From Pelobacter sp. UBA6812 (GTDB taxonomy: Bacteria; Desulfobacterota; Desulfuromonadia; Desulfuromonadales; Syntrophotaleaceae): DNA of 50,257 bases. The notes under the pieces are model-generated. The model ran no database searches, was not told where the DNA came from, and worked only from the letters and a program-made list of their open reading frames with translations. The stretch's first letter is position 1, and each line of letters begins with the position of its first letter. Positions 16,426-24,558 of this stretch are shown piece by piece. Where the stretch lies: assembly GCA_002452265.1 (NCBI GenBank), contig DKEW01000037.1, forward strand, positions 1 through 50,257. Reading direction: 5' to 3'. A program made the position numbers and the translations under genes.

Positions 16426-19400
16426 TCAGAAAGTCGTCGCCACCTGTAAGCGCAAAGCATGACCGGTGGCGCCCTGACTCTGCAGGTCGCAGTCGTAACT
16501 CAGGCTGCCGTAGGCGCTTTCGGACAGTTGGGCTCGCAGCGAGGTACCCAGCAGCACACTATCGCCAGCCAGATCGCGGCCCGGCGTGTTAAAGCTGCTT
16601 GATCCGCCGATCAGCATGGCAGAGAGAGTTTCGGTTTTGCGGTTGAACTCATGGTGCCACGCGATGCGCAGTTCCGGCTCCAGGATGAAGGAGGCCAGCT
16701 GAGTGGGACGGCTCAGCCGCACTCCCAGCAGGCTTTGCAGGGAATCGTTGTCGCGTGTTGCTATTTTAAGATTGGCGCTGTCGGCGTCAGTTTCTCTAAA
16801 ACTCTCTTCGCGCAGGTGCACGAAGCTCAGGCCCGCTGTCGGATCGAGGGTCCAGCCGCGTAGGTTCATGGCGTAGCCGCCGCTGATGGTGGCGCTGTAC
16901 AGGGTAGCGTCATGCTCGCTGTGGGCGGTGCGTGCGGCGAAGGGGATATTGCGGTCAGCGCTCAGCTCGGTGAGACCGCCACCCAGCGCCGCGCTCAGGT
17001 GCAGTCCGTCGGCGCGGCGTGGATCGGACCAGGTGGCGTACAGGTAGCCCTGCTGACTTTCGCTTTCGCCGTCATCCGCGGCATCGCGTGCCTGGTAGCG
17101 GCTTTCCGTTACGGCGGCCGCCACCCCCAGGGTCAGGCCGCTGCGGGCGGTGCGCTCCACACCGAGCAGCAGGCCGTAGAGATTTTCCCGTGCACCGAAA
17201 TAGTCGCCATCACTGCGGTAGCGGCTGTACTGACCGAGTAGATCGAACCAGGCAGTCGTTGCCCCGTTCGGATTGTGGGTCAGCAGTGCGGCAGGATCAA
17301 GCTGCTGCAGGTGGCGGCGCAGATCCTCCAGCCGGGCTTGGGAGTCGCCAAGCACAACCGTGCTGGCCAAGCCGTGGATGCGCGGGGTCAGACTGGCCAT
17401 GGCGGCGTTGAGCGCCTGCTGGCTCAGAGCCAGATCGAGGCTGTCGAACAAATCGCCCAGATCGTCGTCGGCGGTGGGGCGCAGGCCGTCAAGATTGTTG
17501 GCCAAACCCAGGTTGTGCGCCGTGGCCAGGCTTGCATAGCTGTTGCGCGTCACATCCAGACTCAGGCTGACCGCGGCGCTGTCCAGGCTGACGGCCAGCA
17601 CCGCGGCACTGACCAGGTTGTCAAAAGCACCGTTGATGGTGGCGGCTTCCAGAAAGGTGTAGCTGCCACCGGTGGCGTAGCCATCGGGTAGCACCAGCAG
17701 GGTCCCGGCCAGATTGGCGGTGCCGGTGACGGTAAGCAGGTCGGCGCTGCCGTCGCCGATTTCGACCTCCAGCGTGCCGTCGCCGGCCTGGATTAAATCA
17801 CCGTCGATGGTCAGGTGGCCGATGGAGTGACCCGGCGTGACGGTCCCGCCGTTGGTGACAATGCCGGTGAGGGAACCGTTGCCGCCGAGGGTGCCGTCTT
17901 CCAGAATAGTGGTATCACCCGTCAGCGCGCCGTCTACCCCCAGCCGACCCTGGGCGACCAGGATGTTGTCAAAGGCTGAGTCGCCGCTCAGGGACCAGTC
18001 GTCGCCTGCCATGGTCAGCTTTTCCACGCCGGAGAAAAGGTCATCTTCATTGCCGACGCCAGTTAGCATCAGCATGTCGTCATCCCCCCGGAGATATACC
18101 GGCCCGAAAAGGCTGGAGCCGGTCTCCAGTACCAGCAGGGTGGTGTCCTCGGACTTTATAGAGGCGTAAGTGCCGCTGATGGTGCCGCTATTAAATATGG
18201 TTGTTTTGTTATTGGCCAGGATGCCGATACTGGAGCCGGATTCCAGCTCGGGCTCCGCTAAGGATGCGGCGGCCAGAATACCGCCGCTGTTATGTAGCAC
18301 AGCCGGACCCCCGCTTAGCAGCACGCCGATCGCGTAATCGTCGGCAAAGGCGCCGATAACGCCGCTGTTAGTGACCTGGGTCAAATTGCGGCTGTCGGCC
18401 CAGATGCCGTAAGCGGCGTTCGTATCGCTCTCCTGAGCCAAGACCAGCATCAGTCCGCTATTGCGGATTTCCAAGGCATTGCCACCGTTGGCCGCCCATA
18501 TACCAAAGGCCAGCGCTTGGTCTGCCTGGCTGGTGGCAAGGGCGAGCAGTTGGCCGCTATTGTCGATCAGGCCGCCCTGCAGGCAGATGGCGTGGGCGAT
18601 GGCCTGTTGTGTTTCGCTAAAGGCGAAAGCCCCGATCATGTTCTCGTTGATCACTTGACCCTCGGGTCCACCCCATAGATAAACGCCGCGCGCGGTGGCC
18701 AGTTCATTGGCACTGTCGGCTTCGGCTGTGATGGTGCCGCGATTGATCACGCTGCTGGCGGCGCCGCCCCACAGGTCGACGCCGTGGGCGTTGAGGGTGC
18801 CGCCGGCGCTCCAGGGAACGGCAGTCAGCTCACCGTCATTTTCCAGGGCAAGACTTGTGCCGCTCCAAGGTTCCAAGGTCATATAGGCGTTGTGCAGGGT
18901 CACGCCGGCGGTGGTGTAACGGATATTCATATAACCGTTATCACCCCATCTGTTAGGATCCCAACTGTTGCGCAGGATCCAGTAGCCAAGGCCATCGTCT
19001 CCGGGCTCATCGTTCCAGCCGACCAGGGCAATAAGGTGATTCACGTTGGAATTGTAGGGCAGGGGGGCAGTGATGGCTGTGGTCTGGTTGGTGAGGATGC
19101 CGCTGGTGTAGGCGTAAAAGTCATCTTCGACCAGAACCCCGGCGGTAACTGCTCCGATCTGGTAAAGGATACGGCGGGTGGTTTCGATGTCGCCGGGGGG
19201 GATTCTGTACCAGTCCAGGAAACCGTATCGCGTAGCGTCCCAGTGCAGATCTTCACCGGGGTCGGTCATGGTGTAGGGGAAACTCGACTCTAGCGGCACG
19301 CCGTAGTCGATCAGGGCAGTATTTTGCTGAAGTTCAAGACTGCCGCCGTCGCAGCCGTGCAGGCCATCGTAAAGGGGACTAATACTCCAGGTTAAAAAGG

Positions 19401-19641
19401 CCTCGGAGAAGTCGATGGCCTGTTCGTTATAAAGGTCGTGTGCCCGGTTCCAGGTGCTTTCGGCGGCCGCTAACGTGCCAAACGCCCAGCAACTGCCGCA
19501 CTGTTCCTGATCGCGCACCGGGCCGATGTAGCTGCGACCGTCGACATCGCGCAGATCGAAGGAGGAAGGAAGATCCGTGCTCCGAGCAGTAGTGCAGAAC
19601 AGGCAGGCGATGAACAGGCAGAAAAGGGGGGCGATTCGCAT
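16426..19641 (-). CDS. Papain-like (C1A) cysteine protease autotransporter
   Basis: The product is 1071 residues. Residues 1-22 form a signal peptide. The mature papain fold starts at once (LPSSFDLRDVDG) with no inhibitory prodomain visible. Active-site residues are present: Gln45 and Cys51 in QEQCGSCWAFG, His202 in NVNHLIALVGW, Asn225 in ILRNSWD, followed by WGDNGYMNI. From about residue 255 a long passenger of short repeats (variants of INRGTI, IRNSGLM, VTNSGVIG) predicts a right-handed beta-helix. At about 600-660 come the typical GxLGGNGSLTGIVTNGGTVTPG-type strands. The last 280 or so residues form an autotransporter barrel ending in VATTF, with the C-terminal Phe used by the BAM machinery. 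GGAGGGAATC precedes the ATG. The protease should be displayed or released at the cell surface. Confidence 0.9.
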   Translation of the reverse strand: MRIAPLFCLFIACLFCTTARSTDLPSSFDLRDVDGRSYIGPVRDQEQCGSCWAFGTLAAAESTWNRAHDLYNEQAIDFSEAFLTWSISPLYDGLHGCDGGSLELQQNTALIDYGVPLESSFPYTMTDPGEDLHWDATRYGFLDWYRIPPGDIETTRRILYQIGAVTAGVLVEDDFYAYTSGILTNQTTAITAPLPYNSNVNHLIALVGWNDEPGDDGLGYWILRNSWDPNRWGDNGYMNIRYTTAGVTLHNAYMTLEPWSGTSLALENDGELTAVPWSAGGTLNAHGVDLWGGAASSVINRGTITAEADSANELATARGVYLWGGPEGQVINENMIGAFAFSETQQAIAHAICLQGGLIDNSGQLLALATSQADQALAFGIWAANGGNALEIRNSGLMLVLAQESDTNAAYGIWADSRNLTQVTNSGVIGAFADDYAIGVLLSGGPAVLHNSGGILAAASLAEPELESGSSIGILANNKTTIFNSGTISGTYASIKSEDTTLLVLETGSSLFGPVYLRGDDDMLMLTGVGNEDDLFSGVEKLTMAGDDWSLSGDSAFDNILVAQGRLGVDGALTGDTTILEDGTLGGNGSLTGIVTNGGTVTPGHSIGHLTIDGDLIQAGDGTLEVEIGDGSADLLTVTGTANLAGTLLVLPDGYATGGSYTFLEAATINGAFDNLVSAAVLAVSLDSAAVSLSLDVTRNSYASLATAHNLGLANNLDGLRPTADDDLGDLFDSLDLALSQQALNAAMASLTPRIHGLASTVVLGDSQARLEDLRRHLQQLDPAALLTHNPNGATTAWFDLLGQYSRYRSDGDYFGARENLYGLLLGVERTARSGLTLGVAAAVTESRYQARDAADDGESESQQGYLYATWSDPRRADGLHLSAALGGGLTELSADRNIPFAARTAHSEHDATLYSATISGGYAMNLRGWTLDPTAGLSFVHLREESFRETDADSANLKIATRDNDSLQSLLGVRLSRPTQLASFILEPELRIAWHHEFNRKTETLSAMLIGGSSSFNTPGRDLAGDSVLLGTSLRAQLSESAYGSLSYDCDLQSQGATGHALRLQVATTF

Positions 19642-19788
19642 GATTCCCTCCGCGGATGAGGCCGCTTATCTTGTTTGATAAAATCGAACACTTCATTGAA
19701 AGTAGTAAACATACACTCTGTAGGCATGAAAGATCCAATTAGAAAATTTTTAAAAGTAAGTGTCAGGAGCGGGAATTGGCATAGAAAA

Positions 19789-19814
19789 AGGCCCGCGGCT
19801 GGAGCCGCGGGCCT
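19789..19814 (-). terminator. Rho-independent terminator of nifUS
   Basis: A perfect 12-base stem (AGGCCCGCGGCT with its complement, two-base loop) is followed on the minus strand by a CTTTTTC run. It lies 25 bases past the nifS stop. Confidence 0.9.
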
Positions 19815-19838
19815 GATGGGTAAAATAGGGTGGACCTT

Positions 19839-21062
19839 TTATCCGTGCACATGATGCTCGACGTCGCCGCCGGTCAAAAAGGAACTCATCGGCTTGCCTT
19901 CCACGTAATCCTTCCAGAAGGGCGAAATGTCCCGCAACCTCTGGATGATGGGCGGCAGAGTGGCAATGACGTGGTCTATATCTTCATCGCTGTTGTAAAT
20001 GCTCAGGCTGAAACGGATGGAGCCGTGAGCGGCTGTAAACGGCACCCCCATGGCGCGTAGCACGTGGGAGGGTTGCAGTGAGCCGCTGGTGCAGGCCGAA
20101 CCGGACGAGGCGCAGATGCCCTCGTCGCTCAGCAGCATGAGGATCGATTCCCCTTCGACATATTCAAAGCTCAAGTTGCTGGTGTTAGGCAGCCGGTTCT
20201 TGACGTCGCCGTTGACCATGGCGTTGGGAATGCTTTTCAGAAGCTCCGCCTCCAGCCGGTCGCGCAGGGCTTTGACCCGGGTATTTTCCTCTTGCATGTG
20301 GTCCATGACGAACTGCGCCGCGCGTCCCAGGCCGATAATGTAGGGGACATTCTCGGTGCCGCCGCGGCGTCCTGCTTCCTGGTGTCCACCAACCACGAAG
20401 GGGGCGAAGCGCGTGCCCTTACGGATGTACAGGGCGCCGACGCCTTTGGGCGCGTGCAGCTTGTGCCCGGACAGCGACAGCATGTCGATGGGACTTTTGC
20501 GCAGGTCCATGGGGGTCTTGCCGATCGATTGCACGGCGTCGGTGTGGAACGGGATGCCGTGTTCGCGTACGATGGTGGCGATTTCGTCGATAGGGTACAG
20601 CACGCCGGTTTCGTTGTTGGCGGTCATGATGCTGACCAGCGCCGTTTCGTCGGTAAGCACCGTGCGCAATTCATCCAGGTCAATCTGCCCTTCGCGGTTC
20701 ACCCCCAGTTCGGTAATGCGATAGCCGCGAGCCTGCAACTGGTGGGCGACGTTGAGCACCGCCGGGTGCTCAACCCGCGAGATGATGATGTGCTTTTTTT
20801 CCGGGTACGAATAAAGGGTGCCCATGATGGCGGCGTTGTCGCTTTCGGTGCCGCAGCTGGTGAAGACGATCTCTTCCGGGTGGGCGCCGATCAGGGCAGC
20901 CACCTGTTCCCGCGCCTGTTTGACGTGACGTCCGACCTGACCTCCGAAAAAGTGCATGCTCGAAGGGTTGCCGTACAAATCGCTGAAAAAAGGCAGCATC
21001 GCCTCGACCACTTCCGGTGCGGTGCGGGTGGTGGCGTTGTTGTCGAGATAGACGGTCCTCAT
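19839..21062 (-). CDS. nifS: Cysteine desulfurase NifS
   Basis: The product is 407 residues. It is a PLP enzyme that takes sulfur from cysteine and passes it to the scaffold NifU for Fe-S cluster assembly. Landmarks are YLDNNATT, FTSCGTESDN, the PLP lysine in SGHKLHAPKG, GGHQEAGRRGGTEN, and the catalytic cysteine in ASSGSACTSG. The C-terminus has a family-like tail rich in His. The ATG overlaps the nifU stop as ATGA, so both are translated together. No nitrogenase genes are present here. In organisms of this group the NIF-type pair often serves as the general cluster system, which is what I infer. Confidence 0.95.
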   Translation of the reverse strand: MRTVYLDNNATTRTAPEVVEAMLPFFSDLYGNPSSMHFFGGQVGRHVKQAREQVAALIGAHPEEIVFTSCGTESDNAAIMGTLYSYPEKKHIIISRVEHPAVLNVAHQLQARGYRITELGVNREGQIDLDELRTVLTDETALVSIMTANNETGVLYPIDEIATIVREHGIPFHTDAVQSIGKTPMDLRKSPIDMLSLSGHKLHAPKGVGALYIRKGTRFAPFVVGGHQEAGRRGGTENVPYIIGLGRAAQFVMDHMQEENTRVKALRDRLEAELLKSIPNAMVNGDVKNRLPNTSNLSFEYVEGESILMLLSDEGICASSGSACTSGSLQPSHVLRAMGVPFTAAHGSIRFSLSIYNSDEDIDHVIATLPPIIQRLRDISPFWKDYVEGKPMSSFLTGGDVEHHVHG

Positions 21063-21904
21063 GGCTTCACCTCCTCCACCTCGATTTCAGGGCTGACGAA
21101 CTCGCGCAATTTTGCTTCGACGAAATGCTTGAGGGTGAAGCTGGATTGCGGACAGAAGGAGCAGGTGCCGCGCAGTGCCACCATGACCTTGCTACCGTCG
21201 ATATCGATCAACTCCAGGTCGCCGCCGTCAGAGCGGATCGGTGGCAGGATTTCCCGCTCCAAAGTTTCCTCGATGAGGCGGATCTTCTGCAGGTTGGAGA
21301 GCTTTTTACCTTTCGGCAGGCGTTCTTCCGCAGGCTCGGCCGGTTTGCTGCCCCACAGTTGCTTAAGAATAGTCTCGATTTTGGGATGGCAGGCCTGGCA
21401 CCCGCCGCCGGCCTTAGTGAAATCGGTGATCTGCTCAACCGTGGTTAGGCGGTTTTCCTTGGCTACCCGCTCGATTTCTTTATCAGTGACACCGAAACAT
21501 TTGCAGACGATGTCGTACTCTTCCTTGACCACCGCTTCGCCACGATAGTTGGCAATGGCCGCTTCCAGAGCTTCCTTGCCCATAACGGAGCAGTGCATCT
21601 TTTCCTCCGGCAAACCACCTAGGAATTCGGCCAGGTCCTGGTTGTTGACCTTTTCCGCCTCCTCCAAGGTCATGCCCTTGATGATTTCGGTCAATGCGGA
21701 AGACGATGCAATGGCGCTGGCGCAACCGAAGGTCTTGAACTTGGCGTCCTTGATGCGTCCCTGCTCGTCAAGTTTGAAGGTCAATCGCAGTGCGTCGCCG
21801 CAGGCGAGGGAGCCGACTTCGCCGATGCCATCCGGGTCCTCGACTTCACCGACGTTGCGCGGATTGAGAAAGTGGTCTTTGACTTTATCGGTATAATCCC
21901 ACAT
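21059..21904 (-). CDS. nifU: Fe-S cluster assembly scaffold NifU (three-domain form)
   Basis: The product is 281 residues with all three NifU modules. The N-terminal IscU-like scaffold has its cysteines in SLACGDALRL, FGCASAIASS and MHCSVMGKEA. A central 2Fe-2S BFD-like domain has VCKCFGV and GGGCQACHP. The C-terminal Nfu domain carries the CxxC in GTCSFCPQSS. The frame is open further upstream, but ATG at 21904 (MWDYTDKVKDHF) has GGAGG six bases ahead and matches the normal NifU start. It is the first gene of the nifU-nifS pair. Upstream lies a hairpin repeat element rather than an iscR-type regulator gene. Confidence 0.95.
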   Translation of the reverse strand: MWDYTDKVKDHFLNPRNVGEVEDPDGIGEVGSLACGDALRLTFKLDEQGRIKDAKFKTFGCASAIASSSALTEIIKGMTLEEAEKVNNQDLAEFLGGLPEEKMHCSVMGKEALEAAIANYRGEAVVKEEYDIVCKCFGVTDKEIERVAKENRLTTVEQITDFTKAGGGCQACHPKIETILKQLWGSKPAEPAEERLPKGKKLSNLQKIRLIEETLEREILPPIRSDGGDLELIDIDGSKVMVALRGTCSFCPQSSFTLKHFVEAKLREFVSPEIEVEEVKP

Positions 21905-21941
21905 GAAGTCCTCCGTATGCGGGCCTTGGCGCCTGGCCCTA

Positions 21942-22104
21942 GGAGGCTGTCGAACTATCCATGAGCCGGCTGCAAATTCGACTGTTTGGCCCATATTTCA
22001 GCTCCTTTTCGGCCCATAGATTCAACTATGAACCTTCAAACGAGCTAAAATCTGTTCTCAAACATCCAAATTTTCGCTTCGGCCCGTATAGTCCGACAGA
22101 CTCC
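21942..22104. repeat. 163-bp long imperfect palindrome with terminal inverted repeats (MITE/REP-like)
   Basis: The ends are GGAGGCTGTCGAACTAT (21942-21958) and ATAGTCCGACAGACTCC (22088-22104); one is the reverse complement of the other at 15 of 17 positions. The symmetry continues inward: TTTCAGCTC near 22000 faces GAGCTAAAA near 22041, and CATAG/CTATG flank a six-base loop at the exact centre (22020-22025). The element therefore folds into one long hairpin. A 60-codon frame crosses it but has no coding features. It sits just upstream of nifU. Its terminal motif looks like a dispersed repeat, but copy number cannot be judged from one window. Confidence 0.8.
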
Positions 22105-22269
22105 AGTGGTGTTCAGCGCGGTCGGCCATGGTTTGTTTATTGAAGTTTAAAAGCTTGGGCCCGGTTGTCAAAAAGCTTTGAGTATTTGTCTGGCCGCAAT
22201 CAGGGTTGCCAGGTCGTAAGCAAAAAGGAAGCATGTCACCATTAGCTTCTATTGTGCAGGAGGTCGGGA
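22105..22269. other. Intergenic spacer
   Basis: Between the hairpin element and the small secreted ORF I see no gene or clear signal. The nifU promoter must lie either here or within the repeat. Confidence 0.3.
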
Positions 22270-22449
22270 ATGAAAGCAACCTTACGCCGTATAGCCGTGT
22301 GCACAATATTCTGCGCCCTGTTCGTTACTCCGGTACATGCCGATGAATCCATTATCTGGCTGGATAATTTCTGGAGTGACGGGTCGGTAAGAGTATTTTG
22401 TATGAACAGCCGATTGCCGGAGGATATGCCGACAGCAGCATCGGTTTGA
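22270..22449 (+). CDS. Small putative secreted protein
   Basis: A 59-codon frame starts at ATG 22270 with AGGAGG seven to eight bases ahead. Residues 1-22 look like a signal peptide (KATLRR, hydrophobic ICALFVT core, then PVHA as a cleavage site). The remaining 37 residues (beginning DESIIWLDNFW) include one cysteine. I recognise no family. It may be a real small exported protein or the decayed 5' end of a larger gene. The good ribosome site and signal peptide argue for expression. Confidence 0.45.
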   Translation: MKATLRRIAVCTIFCALFVTPVHADESIIWLDNFWSDGSVRVFCMNSRLPEDMPTAASV

Positions 22450-22473
22450 CATGCCGTGTGAAGTCGGGAAGCC

Positions 22474-24027
22474 CTAACGACCGTTGAGCAACGCTGCGAC
22501 GTCGATGTCGGCACCCAACACGCCTATAATACGCCCATGACAGTCATGGATCGGCGCCGCTACCGTAAAGCAGAAACGATGGGTGGCTGCAGACCGGTAA
22601 AACGGGGTGACCGTGCAGCTGCCCTTGCTTATGGTCTCCCGAAACCAGGGACGCTGTGACCAGTCCATATCGAAGCCATCGCTGCCGTAGGAGGCTTGCA
22701 CCGCATGACCGGCAAAGATGTTACTGGTTATTTGTCTGCCCCGCTGATCCGTTACATAGAGCAGCTCCAGATAACCGCAGCCGTTTGCCTGTTGCCGCAA
22801 AATATTTTCCACGAGGTCGCGCTGCATGGACTTCAGGCCCGGGTCGTTGCTGACTTCCGTTACGGTCTTGCGTGCGTTTTCATGAGCACTCAACCGGAAG
22901 CCTCCCAATAAAGGCAACAGCTCATCACTGATGCTGGTCAGGCTTCGCGCTTCCTCATGAACGCCATGTGCCGTGGTGTTCATTTCCCCCGCCAGCTCAG
23001 CCACCTGTTCGATGCTGGCGGTTAACCCCTGGATGGAATGCTGCTGTTCCCGCACTGCCTGGGTGATTTCATCCACCTGGGTGTGGGCGGTGGAAAAACT
23101 GTCCACCATGCTGCTCATGGCTCGGCCGACGCGTTCCAGGCCTTCAGCGCTGGTCTGAACCTGCGCCAGAGTCTCAGCCGTGGCGTTCACCGTGGTAGCT
23201 GTTTCCTGCTGAAATCGATGAATGCGAGTCGCAATATCATCCGTGGCCGCCAGGGTATGGGTGGCAAGACTTTTTACTTCGTCGGCTACTACCGCAAATC
23301 CCCGTCCATGAACACCGGCCCGAGCTGCTTCAATGCTTGCATTCAGCGCCAGCAGGTTGGTCTGGTTGGCAACCCCCCGAATCACCGTTACAACCCCCGA
23401 GATCTCGGTTAGTCGCTCCCCCAGTCCCCGAATGGAAGTGGCCAGGTTTTCGGTCTGAAGCAATACGCTCTGGGCTGCCTTCTCCGCTTCAATCGCTTGC
23501 TGTTGTTCGATGCGTGCCCGTTCCATGGCAGCGCGTGTTCCGGATGAAACCGATTCAGCGGTAGATGCGATCTGCCGAATCGCCGCGGAGACCTGTTCCG
23601 CGGCGCTACTGATTTGATCCGTCTGGTCGGCTTGGCTTGAGGCATTGGTTGCTGCATGCTCGGCGCAGGAGCCCAGGGCCGCGCCTGCCAGGCATACCTG
23701 GTTTGCGGCGAGGATGAAACCGGCGATGTTTTTATCCAGATGGATCCCCATGCCCGTCAGGTCTTCAGCGATGGCATGCAAGCCATTTTGCCAGGGTGGT
23801 TCAGCTGTCAAGTCGCCCGCACCCAGACGGGTGACCCATGCGCTTAAGGCGGCCAGGGTGTTTTGATGGGGCTGCCAATAAAATAACAGGATGAGCAACG
23901 CAAGGATCACACACCCGGGTAACAATGCTACAGGCGGGGATATGGGAAGCATAGGCAATAAAGCGCCGGTCAAAAAAGACAACAGTGTCAGCGTCACGAT
24001 ACGGGCCAAGGCGTTCATACGGTACAT
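22474..24027 (-). CDS. Methyl-accepting chemotaxis protein with C-terminal Cache-like sensor
   Basis: The product is about 517 residues. Two closely spaced N-terminal membrane helices have almost nothing between them, so there is no periplasmic sensor. The MCP signalling domain follows, with the hairpin tip NQTNLLALNASIEAARAG and GRGFAVVADEVKSLA. From about residue 390 comes a separate domain with YVTDQRGRQITSN, DWSQRPWFRETI, VTPFYRSAATHRFCFTVAAP and GVLGADIDVAALL, the pattern of a Cache/PDC ligand domain. That places the sensor in the cytoplasm, after the signalling domain. ATG at 24027 is preferred because AAGGAG lies ahead at 11 bases; an in-frame ATG at 24048 has no ribosome site. It is convergent with the small secreted ORF. 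Confidence 0.85.
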   Translation of the reverse strand: MYRMNALARIVTLTLLSFLTGALLPMLPISPPVALLPGCVILALLILLFYWQPHQNTLAALSAWVTRLGAGDLTAEPPWQNGLHAIAEDLTGMGIHLDKNIAGFILAANQVCLAGAALGSCAEHAATNASSQADQTDQISSAAEQVSAAIRQIASTAESVSSGTRAAMERARIEQQQAIEAEKAAQSVLLQTENLATSIRGLGERLTEISGVVTVIRGVANQTNLLALNASIEAARAGVHGRGFAVVADEVKSLATHTLAATDDIATRIHRFQQETATTVNATAETLAQVQTSAEGLERVGRAMSSMVDSFSTAHTQVDEITQAVREQQHSIQGLTASIEQVAELAGEMNTTAHGVHEEARSLTSISDELLPLLGGFRLSAHENARKTVTEVSNDPGLKSMQRDLVENILRQQANGCGYLELLYVTDQRGRQITSNIFAGHAVQASYGSDGFDMDWSQRPWFRETISKGSCTVTPFYRSAATHRFCFTVAAPIHDCHGRIIGVLGADIDVAALLNGR

Positions 24028-24048
24028 GGGGCACCATACTCCTTGCAT

Positions 24049-24558
24049 GGATGTCGGGAGCGGCGTCGGTCCCGATTAGCGCTGTCCGAAAGCCAGTCAC
24101 TTGCGGACGTAATAAATGATTCGCTGCAGGTGTCGGCAGGATATTAAAAAAAGGGCCAGGCATGCCGGTTCGAAGTAGGCACAATGAGGATCCCGGCCCG
24201 GATCACAGCCGTCCTCTCGCAGGGACAGAAAGCTTTCCGCGGTTGCAGTAGTGTTGAAAGGTAGCGTGTGCAAGTAGGATTTACGATACCTCCCTTTTCG
24301 TGTAGCAGCTATTATGCCATACCGGAGTTGAAGCGTAAGTCCTTGGATTTAGGCAAAAAAAAGAAATTAATCGAATTGCTCTGCTTAATTTTTGGGCAGC
24401 GTTGGGGCTTTAATGAATAAAAAGAAGGCGTTTCCCGGCTGTTTGTCTCGGTAGGAAGCTAACAACATTGACTCCGCTATTGTTTCAGATATATAACGAA
24501 ATCAGGAAGAGGTTGTCTGTAACCCAAAATAGCAATCATTCAGGGGAGGTCGTATTTG
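24049..24558. other. 510-base intergenic region
   Basis: This separates the divergent chemotaxis and TupA-like genes. The right 200 bases are AT-rich and likely hold the tupA promoter. I looked for a molybdenum/tungsten cofactor riboswitch and a GEMM (c-di-GMP) riboswitch and found no match to the conserved cores. The left part is GC-rich with short inverted repeats but no structure I can name. Confidence 0.35.

Noticed and set aside
20292..21548. 418-codon plus-strand frame opposite nifS and nifU
   Set aside because: It is antisense to two well-supported genes, has no ribosome site and shows no family features; a shadow of GC-rich codon use.
21961..22143. 60-codon frame inside the hairpin element
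   Set aside because: It follows the palindrome and shows no signal or family pattern, so it is part of the repeat rather than a gene.
24049..24558. Possible molybdenum/tungsten cofactor or c-di-GMP riboswitch near the TupA-like gene
   Set aside because: The conserved core sequences of these riboswitches were not found on either strand.
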